Below the pieces are notes generated by a model that was not told where the DNA came from, did not search any database, and saw only the letters and a program-made list of their open reading frames with translations. Positions 12,222 to 21,289 of a stretch of DNA of 64,000 nucleotides are shown one piece after another (within the stretch, counting starts at the first letter, position 1; every line of letters begins with the position of its first letter). Source of the DNA: Pseudomonadota bacterium (GTDB taxonomy: Bacteria > Pseudomonadota > Gammaproteobacteria > Burkholderiales > Ferrovaceae); assembly GCA_021805725.1 (NCBI GenBank), contig JAJZEH010000041.1:1-64000 (forward strand), written 5' to 3'. The position numbers and the translations under genes were made by a program.

Positions 12222-12997
12222 CCCCCCACCATAAACCCTGGTGGATCGCCGGCGGCATCGTGCTGGCGCTGGGTGCGTCCACCCTCTCGGCCCGCTGGCT
12301 GATCAGGGCGGCCCGCATCAAGTCCGTGCCGGTGGCCGTAGCTGCTACCACCCTGCCGCAGGGCACGCGCCTGACCCCTGCCAATGTCACTGCGCTGGAA
12401 TGGCCCAGCCATCTGCTGCCTCAGGGCTTCGTCAGTGATGCTTCCCGTCTTGAAGGACGCTACGTGCGCATGACGATACCGCAAGGAACTCCCATCCTGG
12501 AGAGCGTGCTGGCACCGGAAGGCACGCGGGGAGGTTTGTCTGCCGTCATCACCCACGGCCGGCGCGCCATGACCGTACGCGTCAATGAGGTGGTGGGTGT
12601 GGCAGGGTTTGCACTGCCCGGAAATTATGTGGACGTCGTGGTCAACAGCCTTCATGAGGGGGCGTCTGGCCACGCCGGCAGCAGCGTCTCAAAGATCGTG
12701 CTGGAGCACGTGCCCGTGCTGGCTGTGGCGCAAGAGGCCAATCAGGACGAGACCCGCCCGCACGTGGTCAATGCGGTTACGCTGGAGGTAACGCCCACGG
12801 AAGCGGAACAACTGGACCTGGCACGCAGCATCGGCACCCTGTCCCTGGTGTTGCGCAATCAAGTGGACCAGCAGATCACTGCCACCACGGGAGCAACCCG
12901 GCAGACGCTGCTTGGGCGCTTTGGCACCGTACCATCAACCATGCAGGCTCCTGCCACCGAAGTGATCCGTGGCGTTGAACGGAGCATGCAACGATGA
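12218..12997 (+). CDS. cpaB: Flp pilus assembly protein CpaB/RcpC
   Basis: A 259-residue periplasmic assembly protein anchored by one N-terminal helix (WIAGGIVLALGASTL). It is followed by the SAF domain typical of CpaB: VPVAVAATTLPQGTRLTPANV, then a second block with GRRAMTVRVNEVVGVAGFALPGNYVDV split around residues 110-138. CpaB is thought to stabilise the Tad secretin. The ATG at 12218 overlaps the stop of the preceding gene (ATGA), and the stop overlaps the start of cpaC, so translation is coupled. Confidence 0.93.
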   Translation: MTPHHKPWWIAGGIVLALGASTLSARWLIRAARIKSVPVAVAATTLPQGTRLTPANVTALEWPSHLLPQGFVSDASRLEGRYVRMTIPQGTPILESVLAPEGTRGGLSAVITHGRRAMTVRVNEVVGVAGFALPGNYVDVVVNSLHEGASGHAGSSVSKIVLEHVPVLAVAQEANQDETRPHVVNAVTLEVTPTEAEQLDLARSIGTLSLVLRNQVDQQITATTGATRQTLLGRFGTVPSTMQAPATEVIRGVERSMQR

Positions 12998-14364
12998 AGT
13001 CCCGCATCACATGGGCGCTGCTCGCCTCACTGGTCGGCAGCGCATCGGCGCAGAGGATCCCTGAAGAACACGCGCTCACCCTGCTGGAAGGCAAATCCAC
13101 CGTCGTTGCGCTGGAACATCGGGTCTCGCGATTGTCCGTGGGACAACCCCAGGTGGCCGACGTGGTGTTGCTGGGCCACCGTGATCTTTACCTGGTCGGC
13201 AAATCGGCAGGCTCCACCAACGTCCTGCTGTGGCAGGACCATGACCGGTTGCAGATCTTCAATCTGAACGTGGAACGAGATGTCGCCCCCTTGCAGGCCC
13301 GCTTGCGCCTGCTACTGCCAGGCGAGCAGCAAATCCAGGTGTCCTCCAGCGGGGAATCCGTGGTGCTGGCAGGCCGGGTCTCCGACGTAATCCGCTCCGA
13401 ACAGGCCGTGGCCATTGCACAGGCCTTTCTGACACACCTGCCCGGGCCTCCTGCCACGCAGGGAGCAGCGGCCACCGGCAATGGCAGCCCCGGTACGCAT
13501 GCTGTTCCGGGGGTTGCCACGCCTGCGGCGTGGCCCTCACCACACGTCATCAACCTGCTCACCGTGGCAGAACCGGCGCAAATCATGCTGGAGGTAAAAG
13601 TGGCCGAGGTATCGCGCCTTCTGATGGATGAGTTGGGGGCCTCGGTTCAGTACCAGAAATCAGGAGGGGCCTGGTCGTTTGGCATCCTCTCCAACCTCCT
13701 CACGCAAGGTCCTGCCCAGATCACGTTCAACCACGCCCTGTCGGTATCGCTGGACGGCCAACACAGCGACGGTTTGATCAAAATCCTGGCAGAGCCCACG
13801 GTCATGGCGCTAAGCGGGCAGGAAGCCCATTTCCTCGCGGGCGGCAAGGTGCTCATCCCCACCAGCACACCCAATGGCATGGGCGGCAGCATGGTCACGC
13901 TGACCGAGCAGGAATATGGCGTATCGCTGCATTTCCTGCCCAAGGTGCTGGAAGGCGGGCAGATATGGCTTACGGTTACTCCCGAAGTATCCGAACTGAA
14001 TCCGCAGGGCGTCAACGTCAGCAGCGGGCCTGGACTGGCACCCACCATCCTGCCCTCCTTCACCACCCGGCGTGCAAGCACCACCGTTCAGCTAAGGGAC
14101 GGCGAGCATTTCGTGATTGGCGGACTGGTGCGCAATAACGTGAACGCCACACTCAATGCCATGCCTTTCCTGGGGGACATTCCGTTGTTGGGCGCACTGT
14201 TTCGCAGCCCCAATTTCCAGACCGACAAGACCGAGCTGGTGTTTGTGGTGACCCCGCATCTCGTGATCCCCAGCAATGCGCTGCCAGACCTGCCCACGGA
14301 CCATTATCGCGAACCTGGCGTCATGGAACGGCTCTTGGGCGGGCGCCTTGAGGGCAAACCATGA
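12994..14364 (+). CDS. cpaC: Tad secretin CpaC/RcpA
   Basis: The outer-membrane channel of the Tad apparatus. The 456-residue protein has a signal peptide (MKSRITWALLASLVGSASA), an N-terminal pilus/BON-like domain with HRVSRLSVGQPQVADVVLL and GSTNVLLWQ, and a C-terminal secretin domain. That domain contains VKVAEVSRLLMDELGAS, ILAEPTVMALSGQEAHFLAGG, and the late signature GGLVRNNVNATLNAMPFLGDIP. A proline/alanine-rich linker lies at about residues 150-185. Coupled by 4-base overlaps to cpaB and to the next gene. Confidence 0.95.
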   Translation: MKSRITWALLASLVGSASAQRIPEEHALTLLEGKSTVVALEHRVSRLSVGQPQVADVVLLGHRDLYLVGKSAGSTNVLLWQDHDRLQIFNLNVERDVAPLQARLRLLLPGEQQIQVSSSGESVVLAGRVSDVIRSEQAVAIAQAFLTHLPGPPATQGAAATGNGSPGTHAVPGVATPAAWPSPHVINLLTVAEPAQIMLEVKVAEVSRLLMDELGASVQYQKSGGAWSFGILSNLLTQGPAQITFNHALSVSLDGQHSDGLIKILAEPTVMALSGQEAHFLAGGKVLIPTSTPNGMGGSMVTLTEQEYGVSLHFLPKVLEGGQIWLTVTPEVSELNPQGVNVSSGPGLAPTILPSFTTRRASTTVQLRDGEHFVIGGLVRNNVNATLNAMPFLGDIPLLGALFRSPNFQTDKTELVFVVTPHLVIPSNALPDLPTDHYREPGVMERLLGGRLEGKP

Positions 14365-14951
14365 AAACACAATCCGGCAGCGTCACGCTGATCCTGATGA
14401 CCGTGCTGATGGTGCTTCTGGCATTTATCGCCATGGCGCTGGACCTGTCGCGTCTCTACGTTGCGCGCGGCACGCTCCAGACCGCTGCGGACGCCGCCGC
14501 TCTGGCGGGTGCGCGCCAACTGGACAACACGGTCGCCGGCACGCTGAATGCCGTGCTGGAAGCCCAGGCAGTGCTGTCCCGCTACCATCTGGCGCTGGAA
14601 CAAAATGTACGGCTGGATCCCGGCCAAGCCACCTTTCGCCTGGGCGCATGTGCCAACGGCAATAGCGCCACCAGCGCCTTGCGCGGTGGCAGCGTCACGG
14701 CCTTGCACTGGAGCCCGCTGGCGCCTGATTGCGCTTTTGTGGGCGCAACCAGTAACAGTGCCAGCACCGGGGTGGTGGATGCCACCGGCCTGCGATACCT
14801 GGAAGTGGATACCGGGATGCAAGCTGCACTCATCCCTTACTTTGCCCAGGTTTTCAACCTGTTGGGCATGGCTTCGCCAGCCGCCCTGACGCCCTTTGGA
14901 TATGCGGTGGCGGGTTATGCGTCGCCCACCTCCCCGCTGCTCTATCGCTAA
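14361..14951 (+). CDS. TadG-like minor pilin/assembly protein
   Basis: A 196-residue protein. An N-terminal hydrophobic segment (SVTLILMTVLMVLLAFIAMALD) is followed directly by LSRLYVARGTLQTAADAAALAGAR, the characteristic start of TadG-like (vWA-type Flp assembly) proteins. The rest is a short exported domain without a full von Willebrand A domain, so it is shorter than classical TadG (over 400 residues). Three cysteine-poor TadE/G-like genes follow one another here between cpaC and tadZ, an order unlike the best-studied tad loci. Confidence 0.82.
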   Translation: MKTQSGSVTLILMTVLMVLLAFIAMALDLSRLYVARGTLQTAADAAALAGARQLDNTVAGTLNAVLEAQAVLSRYHLALEQNVRLDPGQATFRLGACANGNSATSALRGGSVTALHWSPLAPDCAFVGATSNSASTGVVDATGLRYLEVDTGMQAALIPYFAQVFNLLGMASPAALTPFGYAVAGYASPTSPLLYR

Positions 14952-14959
14952 GGCCCCCC

Positions 14960-15508
14960 TTGTTCACAATCACCAAACGCGCCGATCACCCCCATCGAAG
15001 CCAAAACGGTACGGCAGCCGTGGAAATGGCGTTGATACTGCCTTTGCTGGTAACGCTCTGCGCCTTCATCGCGGAATTTGGCCGGGTGTACTGGACCCAG
15101 AACGTATTGCAGAAATCGGCCCAGGAGGGCGCCCGCGCACTCAGTCTCGCACCACCCACCCAGCTGGGGCAGCGCATGCCCGGCGTCGAAGCGCAACTAC
15201 TTCAGGACATCCGTAGCAGCGGCATTGCCAACATCCAGAACGCCAACATCGCGCTGGTTTGCCTGGATCCCGCGTTTAACCCCTTTGCAGCACCACCTGC
15301 CTATTGCGTGCCAGGCTCCAATGTCGCAGTGGATGGCACGCTGGGCTATGTGCAGACCAGCATTACCCTGACGCTCCCCAACCTCGGTTCATGGCTGCCT
15401 TTTTATTTTCCGCTATCAGGAGGAACGGGCTACACCTTCATCAATGCAGACAGCGGATACCGTTTGACCCTCAACGCCACGGCGCTCTATCGCTATGCCA
15501 ACAACTAA
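14960..15508 (+). CDS. TadE-like minor pseudopilin (TTG start)
   Basis: A 182-residue protein with the TadE signature: NGTAAVEMALILPLLVTLCAFIAEFGRVYW (positions about 16-45), including the E five residues into the hydrophobic helix, as in type IVb prepilins. The exported remainder has two cysteines that may pair. No ATG precedes the motif in frame; TTG at 14960, just 8 bases after the previous stop, is the only reasonable start. Overlaps the next gene by 14 bases. Confidence 0.85.
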   Translation: MFTITKRADHPHRSQNGTAAVEMALILPLLVTLCAFIAEFGRVYWTQNVLQKSAQEGARALSLAPPTQLGQRMPGVEAQLLQDIRSSGIANIQNANIALVCLDPAFNPFAAPPAYCVPGSNVAVDGTLGYVQTSITLTLPNLGSWLPFYFPLSGGTGYTFINADSGYRLTLNATALYRYANN

Positions 15509-16031
15509 ACCCGGGGAACGCGGCACTATGAGCGTGGAGTTTGCGCTGGTGGCCGCACTGCTGCTGCCCATGCTGTTTGGGGTCATGGAACTGGGGCGCG
15601 TCCTGTTCGTCTGGAATTCGGCCCAAGAGGTGACACGCCGGGCCGCGCGCGATGCGGCCGTACAGGGGCTCACCCCATTAACCCAGTACGATGCCGTGTT
15701 GCAACCCGGGGCGAGCAGCGGCACCGTGTCCTTTCCAGGCGTGGGAGAAATCACCAACTGGACAGTCATGATCCAGTTCATGTCAGGCGATTTTGGTGCG
15801 CTCACCGCCACGGCACCCCCCACCAATCCAGCACTCAATCAGGCCAACTGCGCCCAGGGCATCAGTCCCTGTGTCACGGCAGTTCAGGCCAGTCTATGCA
15901 CACCCGGCACAGTACCATGCCAGCCCGTACCCTATTTGCCGATCGGCATTTTCGGAAACGTCTTTCAGCTGTTTCTGCCCCTATCCACGGTCACACTGCC
16001 CCTGGAAAGCGCAGGGTCCATCTCCGGATAG
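15495..16031 (+). CDS. TadE-like minor pseudopilin
   Basis: A 178-residue second TadE-like protein. Its N-terminus reads GTMSVEFALVAALLLPMLFGVMELGRVLFVW in two parts around residues 10-40, with the Glu at the +5-like position, then QEVTRRAARDAA typical of TadE. Four cysteines in the C-terminal third suggest disulfides in the periplasm. Its start overlaps the end of the previous TadE-like gene, so both are probably made in fixed ratio. Confidence 0.86.
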   Translation: MPTTKPGERGTMSVEFALVAALLLPMLFGVMELGRVLFVWNSAQEVTRRAARDAAVQGLTPLTQYDAVLQPGASSGTVSFPGVGEITNWTVMIQFMSGDFGALTATAPPTNPALNQANCAQGISPCVTAVQASLCTPGTVPCQPVPYLPIGIFGNVFQLFLPLSTVTLPLESAGSISG

Positions 16032-16036
16032 ATGAT

Positions 16037-16870
16037 ATGGCACCCGCCCAACACACCTGCGGCCACGTCATCGCGCTCTTCAGTTGCAAGGGTGGCGTGG
16101 GGACCACTTTCCTGACGACGCAGTTGGGGTGTTTTCTGGCGCTTCGCTGGCAGCTCAAGGTGCTGGTCATCGATGGCGTCCACCCTTTTGGTGACGCATC
16201 CCTGATGTTGTCGCAAAACGAACCCAAAGCCACGCTGGGCGATCTGCTACGACACCCCGAACGCTTCGACGATGCGCTGCTGGAATCCACGCTGCTCTGG
16301 CCGCAACCACGGTTGGGCGTGCTTGCCGCACCGGATAACCCCCTGCAGGACGCTGCCCTGATTCCGGACGGCTGCCTGGCCATTCTGGAAGCAGCGCGTG
16401 CGCATTTTGACTGCATTCTGGTGGATTGCGGACGCGCAATGGACGCACGGATGATGGCTCTGCTGCGTGCTGCCGATCGCCTGCTGCCAGTTTTGCAATC
16501 CACGCTTCCCATGGTTCGTGACGGGCGGCGGCTGCTCAGCGCGGTAATCGCGCAGGGCATAGACCCCACGCACATCCTGCCCGTACTCAATCGGGTCAGC
16601 GCAGCGAGCGTGCCGCAACCTAAAACGATGGACCGCGCCCTGGGTGCTCACGTCGAGCACCAGATTCCCGAGGATGCCGTACTTGTGCGCAATTGCATCG
16701 AAGGCGCCCATGCGCTCTGGCACCAGGCCCCCTTTCACCCCATCAGCCAAAGCCTGATCACCTTGGCACGAGCCCTCGTTCCCGCCCCAGAACCCACAGG
16801 CAGCAAACCCCACGGTCCGTTGCAACGCTGGTGGAAAAAACAATGGCGCTGGAACCCACAACACCCGTGA
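16037..16870 (+). CDS. tadZ: TadZ/CpaE-like ParA-family ATPase
   Basis: TadZ positions the Tad machine at the cell pole. The 277-residue protein begins with a short tail and then FSCKGGVGTTFLTTQLG, a deviant Walker A of the MinD/ParA type. VLVIDGVHPFGD and CILVDCGRAMD occupy the later nucleotide-binding strands. Typical CpaE proteins carry an N-terminal receiver-like domain, which is missing here, so this is the short form. The ATG at 16037 is 5 bases after the previous stop; longer readings run into the neighbouring gene. Confidence 0.87.
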   Translation: MAPAQHTCGHVIALFSCKGGVGTTFLTTQLGCFLALRWQLKVLVIDGVHPFGDASLMLSQNEPKATLGDLLRHPERFDDALLESTLLWPQPRLGVLAAPDNPLQDAALIPDGCLAILEAARAHFDCILVDCGRAMDARMMALLRAADRLLPVLQSTLPMVRDGRRLLSAVIAQGIDPTHILPVLNRVSAASVPQPKTMDRALGAHVEHQIPEDAVLVRNCIEGAHALWHQAPFHPISQSLITLARALVPAPEPTGSKPHGPLQRWWKKQWRWNPQHP

Positions 16871-16882
16871 ACTGCAATCCCC

Positions 16883-18133
16883 ATGAAATCATTGTCCGCA
16901 CTTCGTTCCAAAATCCATCATCACCTTCTGGACCGGTATGACCTTACCCATCTGCAGGCTCTCGACCCGGAACGCCAACGCAACGAAGTCAAATCGTGGA
17001 TTGAAGGCTGTCTCCTGGCAGAGCGACCCACCATCAATGCCATCGAACACCGCCAACTGGTGGAGGACATCCAACACGAGATGCTGGGACTGGGACCGCT
17101 CGAGCCCCTGCTGCAGGACCCCGACATCTCGGACATTCTCGTCAACGGCCCGGACCAGATCTACGTGGAACGACGGGGACGACTGATCCTTGAACCCCGA
17201 TCATTTGAAGATGACCACCACCTCATCCGAACCATCGACAAAATCGTCTCGCGCGTGGGGCGGCGCATTGATGAATCCAGCCCCATGGTGGATGCACGAC
17301 TGCCAGACGGTTCACGGATCAATGCCATCATTCCCCCACTGGCTCTGGACGGCCCAATGCTGTCGATCCGTCGCTTTGGCACCGCCCCGCTTACCCTGGA
17401 AGACCTGATCGAACACGGCAGTCTAACCCGGGAGATGGGCGACCTATTGACAAGCTATGTGCATGCCCGTCTCAATATCCTGATCTCGGGAGGGACGGGC
17501 AGCGGCAAAACCACGCTGCTCAACGTGCTCTCGGGATTCATCGCACCCCACGAACGCCTCATCACCATCGAAGACGCCGCGGAACTGCGCTTGCACCAAA
17601 CCCATGTGGTCCGCCTTGAAACGCGCCCGGCCAATCTTGAAGGACAGGGAGAAATCACGCCACGCCACCTGGTGCGCAATGCCCTGCGCATGCGCCCTGA
17701 TCGGCTGATCGTGGGCGAGGTGCGGGGTGCGGAGGCACTGGACATGTTGCAGGCCATGAATACCGGACACGAAGGTTCGCTCACCACCTTGCACGCCAAC
17801 TCTCCCGAAGATGCGCTGACCCGCCTGGAAAACATGGTGGCCCTGGGCCATGGGGGGCTGTCTGAAAACAATGTGAGATCCCAGATCGGCAGTGCGCTGC
17901 AGGTCATCATTCAAACGGCCCGCCTGCCCGATGGCAGCAGAAAAATCACTTCCATCTCGGAATTATGTGGTCGCAGGCAGGGCCGCCTTCAGACGCGTCA
18001 GCGCCATGTGTTCACGGCCCAGAGGCGCCTCAAGGACAAGCGCATCGAAGGCAGCTTCGTGGCTTCCAAAACCTCTTCGGTGTTTGCCGAACGCCTGGCG
18101 CTCTATGGCGTGGCCTGGGAACAATCCTCATGA
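16883..18133 (+). CDS. cpaF: Tad secretion ATPase CpaF/TadA
   Basis: CpaF is the hexameric motor that drives both extension and retraction of Tad pili. The 416-residue protein has an N-terminal region with ILVNGPDQIYVERRGRL, Walker A GGTGSGKTTLLNVL (about residues 203-216), the Asp box TIEDAAELRL, the RMRPDRLIVGEVRGAEALDM Walker B segment split around residues 272-291, and the His box TGHEGSLTTLHANSPEDAL. All are canonical. It overlaps tadB by 4 bases. Confidence 0.97.
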   Translation: MKSLSALRSKIHHHLLDRYDLTHLQALDPERQRNEVKSWIEGCLLAERPTINAIEHRQLVEDIQHEMLGLGPLEPLLQDPDISDILVNGPDQIYVERRGRLILEPRSFEDDHHLIRTIDKIVSRVGRRIDESSPMVDARLPDGSRINAIIPPLALDGPMLSIRRFGTAPLTLEDLIEHGSLTREMGDLLTSYVHARLNILISGGTGSGKTTLLNVLSGFIAPHERLITIEDAAELRLHQTHVVRLETRPANLEGQGEITPRHLVRNALRMRPDRLIVGEVRGAEALDMLQAMNTGHEGSLTTLHANSPEDALTRLENMVALGHGGLSENNVRSQIGSALQVIIQTARLPDGSRKITSISELCGRRQGRLQTRQRHVFTAQRRLKDKRIEGSFVASKTSSVFAERLALYGVAWEQSS

Positions 18134-18918
18134 CCCCGGCACTGTGGATCTTTTCGCTATCCCTCTTTCTTCTCGTGCTGTTGCTGCTGGAGGGGCTGGC
18201 CTGGTGGTGGGATGGTCACTTTGGCCCGCGCCGCCACCTGCACGCCCGACTGGCACAGTGGGACCACGAGCCCATGCCGCTGGCGCCAATACTGCCGCCA
18301 ATGCGCCCCTCGCCGGGCGTAGGCTCCTGGCAGATACGTCATATGGCCCTGTTGCGACGCTTTGCCGGACAGCGGCGCCTGCGCCGCATCGACTCCCAAT
18401 TTCCAGACGCCCTAGATTTCATCAGTCGGGCGCTGCGCGCTGGCCATGATCTGCCGCGCGCCCTGGAACTGGCCAGCACCGAACTGCGCGAGCCACTGGC
18501 AGGAGAATTGCGCATTACCACGGAAGAGGTCGGATTTGGTGCGGGTCTGCCGATGGCTTTGAGCCACCTGGGCGCACGCGTGCCGCTGCCTGACCTCAAA
18601 ACCTTCATCGTGGCCACCAGCCTGCATCGTGAAACAGGCGGGGACATCACGCGCCTCTTTGATCAGTTGGCGCGCGTCATTCGCGAGCGCGCAGCGTTGC
18701 GCGCCCAGATCAAGGTGATGTCCGCAGAGGGCCGGTTGTCCGCCTGGATCCTCAGCATTCTGCCCATTACCTGTGCGCTGCTGATGCAGTCGCTACATCC
18801 CGGGCTGCTTGGGTTGCTCACCGAGGACCCCATCGGCCGCTGGGTTGCCGTTGGCGCCTTCGTGCTGTGGGGCTGCGGCCTTTTGATCATGAAAAAAATC
18901 ACTTACCTTGAACCATGA
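18130..18918 (+). CDS. tadB: Tad platform protein TadB
   Basis: An inner-membrane platform protein of 262 residues with a T2SSF domain (QFPDALDFISRALRAGHDLPRALE, roughly residues 89-112, then FIVATSLHRETGGDI). Two N-terminal helices and two C-terminal helices flank it. The ATG at 18130 overlaps the cpaF stop (ATGA); longer readings lie inside cpaF in another frame. It works with TadC as the base on which CpaF acts. Confidence 0.93.
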   Translation: MTPALWIFSLSLFLLVLLLLEGLAWWWDGHFGPRRHLHARLAQWDHEPMPLAPILPPMRPSPGVGSWQIRHMALLRRFAGQRRLRRIDSQFPDALDFISRALRAGHDLPRALELASTELREPLAGELRITTEEVGFGAGLPMALSHLGARVPLPDLKTFIVATSLHRETGGDITRLFDQLARVIRERAALRAQIKVMSAEGRLSAWILSILPITCALLMQSLHPGLLGLLTEDPIGRWVAVGAFVLWGCGLLIMKKITYLEP

Positions 18919-19682
18919 CCCTGTTGCGTTACATCAAAAATGGGCTGGAATCCCTGGGTCGCCTGGCCCGCCCTCAGGAAGACTGGCATCAAAGCGCTTT
19001 GAGAATCCGCTTTCTCAATGCCGGCATGCGCCTGCCGGCCACGCCGCTGTCCTATTTTGCCGCCAAGTCGGTTCTGGCGTTGCTATTGCCGGCAAGTCTT
19101 GTCGCGATGGTGGTGCTTCATCAAGGTTCGGCCATGCTTCAGGGCGCTTTGCTGATCGTTGCGAGTACGGCCGGATACTACCTTCCCAATACCTGGCTGA
19201 CATTGCGCATTCGTCGACGCCAGAGGGCCATTGCACGTGCACTGCCCGAGCTGCTGGACCTTCTGGTGCTCTGCGTGGAGGCAGGACTCTCGCTGGAGCA
19301 GTCGGTGGCCCGCGTCAGCCGTGAATTCACCGACCACGCGCCTGTGCTGGCACAAGAGCTTCACACCGCTTCGCTGGAGCTTGCGGCGGGTAGCGGCAGA
19401 ACGCGCGCCTTGCGCCATCTGGCCCAGCGGGTGGGGCTGGAATCGGTGAATGGGTTGGTGTCTTTGCTGATTCAGGCAGAGCGCTTTGGCACCCGAGTTG
19501 GCGACGCGCTGGGCGTGCAGGCAGAGCACCTGCGGCACCAACGACGCCGGACGGTGGAGCATGCCGCCGCCACGCTTGGAGTCAAGCTGTTGTTTCCGCT
19601 GGTGTTCTGCATTTTTCCCGGGCTATTAGTGGTACTGGTGGGCCCCGCCTTCATCGGCATCTATCGGACGCTTTCCACCTGA
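18915..19682 (+). CDS. tadC: Tad platform protein TadC
   Basis: The second T2SSF-domain platform protein, 255 residues. It has early helices (SYFAAKSVLALLLPASLVAMV), then ALPELLDLLVLCVEAGLSLEQSVARV and GLVSLLIQAERFGTRVGDALGVQAE, both family hallmarks, and a closing helix (PLVFCIFPGLLVVLVGP). Its start overlaps the tadB stop. It is the last gene of the Tad locus, which therefore lacks an obvious tadD and any full-length prepilin peptidase. It abuts the convergent GGT-family gene. Confidence 0.94.
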   Translation: MTLLRYIKNGLESLGRLARPQEDWHQSALRIRFLNAGMRLPATPLSYFAAKSVLALLLPASLVAMVVLHQGSAMLQGALLIVASTAGYYLPNTWLTLRIRRRQRAIARALPELLDLLVLCVEAGLSLEQSVARVSREFTDHAPVLAQELHTASLELAAGSGRTRALRHLAQRVGLESVNGLVSLLIQAERFGTRVGDALGVQAEHLRHQRRRTVEHAAATLGVKLLFPLVFCIFPGLLVVLVGPAFIGIYRTLST

Positions 19683-19683
19683 C

Positions 19684-21279
19684 TCAATACGCGGCCACGC
19701 CCCCGTTGGAACGCGGGTCTGTCGCCCCTTCAAAAAATCCGTCGGGATGACGCACCACCGCTCCGGCGTGTCCCACGGTTTCATCGAAGTCCGGCAGAAG
19801 CTCCACCTCGTGCCCCCGTGCGCGCAATGCTTCCACCAGATCTTTCGGAAAGCGCGCCTCCAGCTTGAGGGTATCCGAGGTCTGTCCCCAAGTGCGGCCC
19901 AAGAGCCAACGCGGCGCCGTCACGGCCTGTTGTAGGGGTTGCCCGAAAACCACGTGGCGCGTAAATACAGCGGCCTGGGTTTGCGGCTGGCCATCACCCC
20001 CCATGGTGCCGTATACCATGACGCGCCCATCCTTCAGGCGCGCTGCAGCCGGATTGAGGGTGTGGAAAGGCTTCTTGCCAGGCTTCAAGGCCAGCAGGGT
20101 CTGGGGGTCCAGGCTGAAGGAGGCGCCCCGGTTTTGCCAGTTGATCCCTGTTGCATGCAGCACACACCCGCTGCCGTACTCGTGGTAGATGCTCTGGATG
20201 AACGACACGGCCAGGCCGCTATCGTCGATGGCGCCCATCCAGATGGTGTCCGCCGGTCCGCGGCCCGCACCCCATGGGGCCGCACGGTCCATCCGGATTC
20301 TGGCCGCCAATGCGTCGAGGCGCGCACCATCCAGCAAGGACTGGGGAGCGATGGGGCATTCCCTGGGATCGGTGACATATTGGTCGCGCAGATGGAAAGC
20401 CTGCTTGGTGGACTCCACCAGGAGATGGACATGGTCCGCACTGTCGGGCGCCACGGCCGCAAGCCCCGTCCGTTCGGCAATGCCGAGGATGGCCAGCGAC
20501 ACGGCACCTTGTGTGGGCAAGGTCATGTTGTAGAGATCACCGCTGCCGTGTGCAAGGTGCAGCGGCGTCACGACTTCGGCACGATAACCTGCAAGATCCT
20601 CGGCGCTCACAGGCGAGCCCAACGCCCTGAGATCCGCCACGATGTCTGCCGCCAGGGACCCGCGGTAAAAACTGTCCAGGCCGTCGCTCACCAGGCGTTT
20701 GAGCGTGGTTGCAAGGCGCGGTTGCACAAAACGCTGTCCCACCCTCGGCACTGCCCCTCCGGGCAGGAACGTTTCGTCGAAGCCTGGCAGCCCTTGCAGT
20801 TCTCCCAGCTTTTTGGCGGTCAGCATCGCCTGGCTGGGCGTCACGGGAATGCCGTCCTCCGCATAGCGAATGGCTTCTGCAAGCAACTCTGCCAACGACT
20901 TTGTGCCCCCCAGCTGCTGCGCCACTTCCAATGCGGCCTGCCAGCCGCCCACAGTGCCCGCCACAGTGTTGGCGGCCCAGGGGCCGCGCGTGGGAATGGC
21001 ATCCATTCCCTGCGCGCGGTAAGCGTTGATGGTGGCGAATGAAGCAGCGGCACCACAGGCGCTGATGGCCAGCGGTTTGGCATTGGGAGGCAGAATCACC
21101 CAAAAGCCGTCGCCACCGATGCTGTTCATATGGGGATACACCACGGCTATGGTGCTGGCAGCCGCCACCATCGCTTCGATGGCATTGCCGCCTTGGCGCA
21201 AGATATTCAGTCCAGCCTGAGCGGCCAGGGCATGCGGAGCGGTCACCATGCCCCGTGTGCCCCATGCTGTTTGCAACAT
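19684..21279 (-). CDS. Gamma-glutamyltransferase-family Ntn hydrolase (oxamate amidohydrolase/YwrD-like)
   Basis: A 531-residue member of the self-cleaving GGT family. The catalytic Thr after the autocleavage site is visible in ADTIWMGAIDDSG (T345), and the oxyanion region in YGTMGGDGQPQTQA. There is no signal peptide, so it is cytoplasmic, unlike periplasmic glutathione-cleaving GGT. The tryptophan-containing DTIWMG context recalls the HpxW/YwrD branch. HpxW hydrolyses oxamate to oxalate and ammonia. It lies 10 bases behind an oxalate/formate-antiporter-like gene, and the pair has a sigma-54 promoter with NtrC-like sites, which supports a nitrogen-releasing amidohydrolase. True GGT activity remains possible. 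Confidence 0.8.
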   Translation of the reverse strand: MLQTAWGTRGMVTAPHALAAQAGLNILRQGGNAIEAMVAAASTIAVVYPHMNSIGGDGFWVILPPNAKPLAISACGAAASFATINAYRAQGMDAIPTRGPWAANTVAGTVGGWQAALEVAQQLGGTKSLAELLAEAIRYAEDGIPVTPSQAMLTAKKLGELQGLPGFDETFLPGGAVPRVGQRFVQPRLATTLKRLVSDGLDSFYRGSLAADIVADLRALGSPVSAEDLAGYRAEVVTPLHLAHGSGDLYNMTLPTQGAVSLAILGIAERTGLAAVAPDSADHVHLLVESTKQAFHLRDQYVTDPRECPIAPQSLLDGARLDALAARIRMDRAAPWGAGRGPADTIWMGAIDDSGLAVSFIQSIYHEYGSGCVLHATGINWQNRGASFSLDPQTLLALKPGKKPFHTLNPAAARLKDGRVMVYGTMGGDGQPQTQAAVFTRHVVFGQPLQQAVTAPRWLLGRTWGQTSDTLKLEARFPKDLVEALRARGHEVELLPDFDETVGHAGAVVRHPDGFFEGATDPRSNGGVAAY

Positions 21280-21289
21280 GAATGATCCC

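Noticed and set aside
15896..16036. Longer N-terminus for TadZ
   Set aside because: The extra residues come from the TadE-like gene read in another frame and show no receiver-domain pattern.
19684..21279. Secreted glutathione-degrading GGT
   Set aside because: No signal peptide, and the catalytic context differs from the usual TTH-S pattern; kept only as an alternative to an amidohydrolase.
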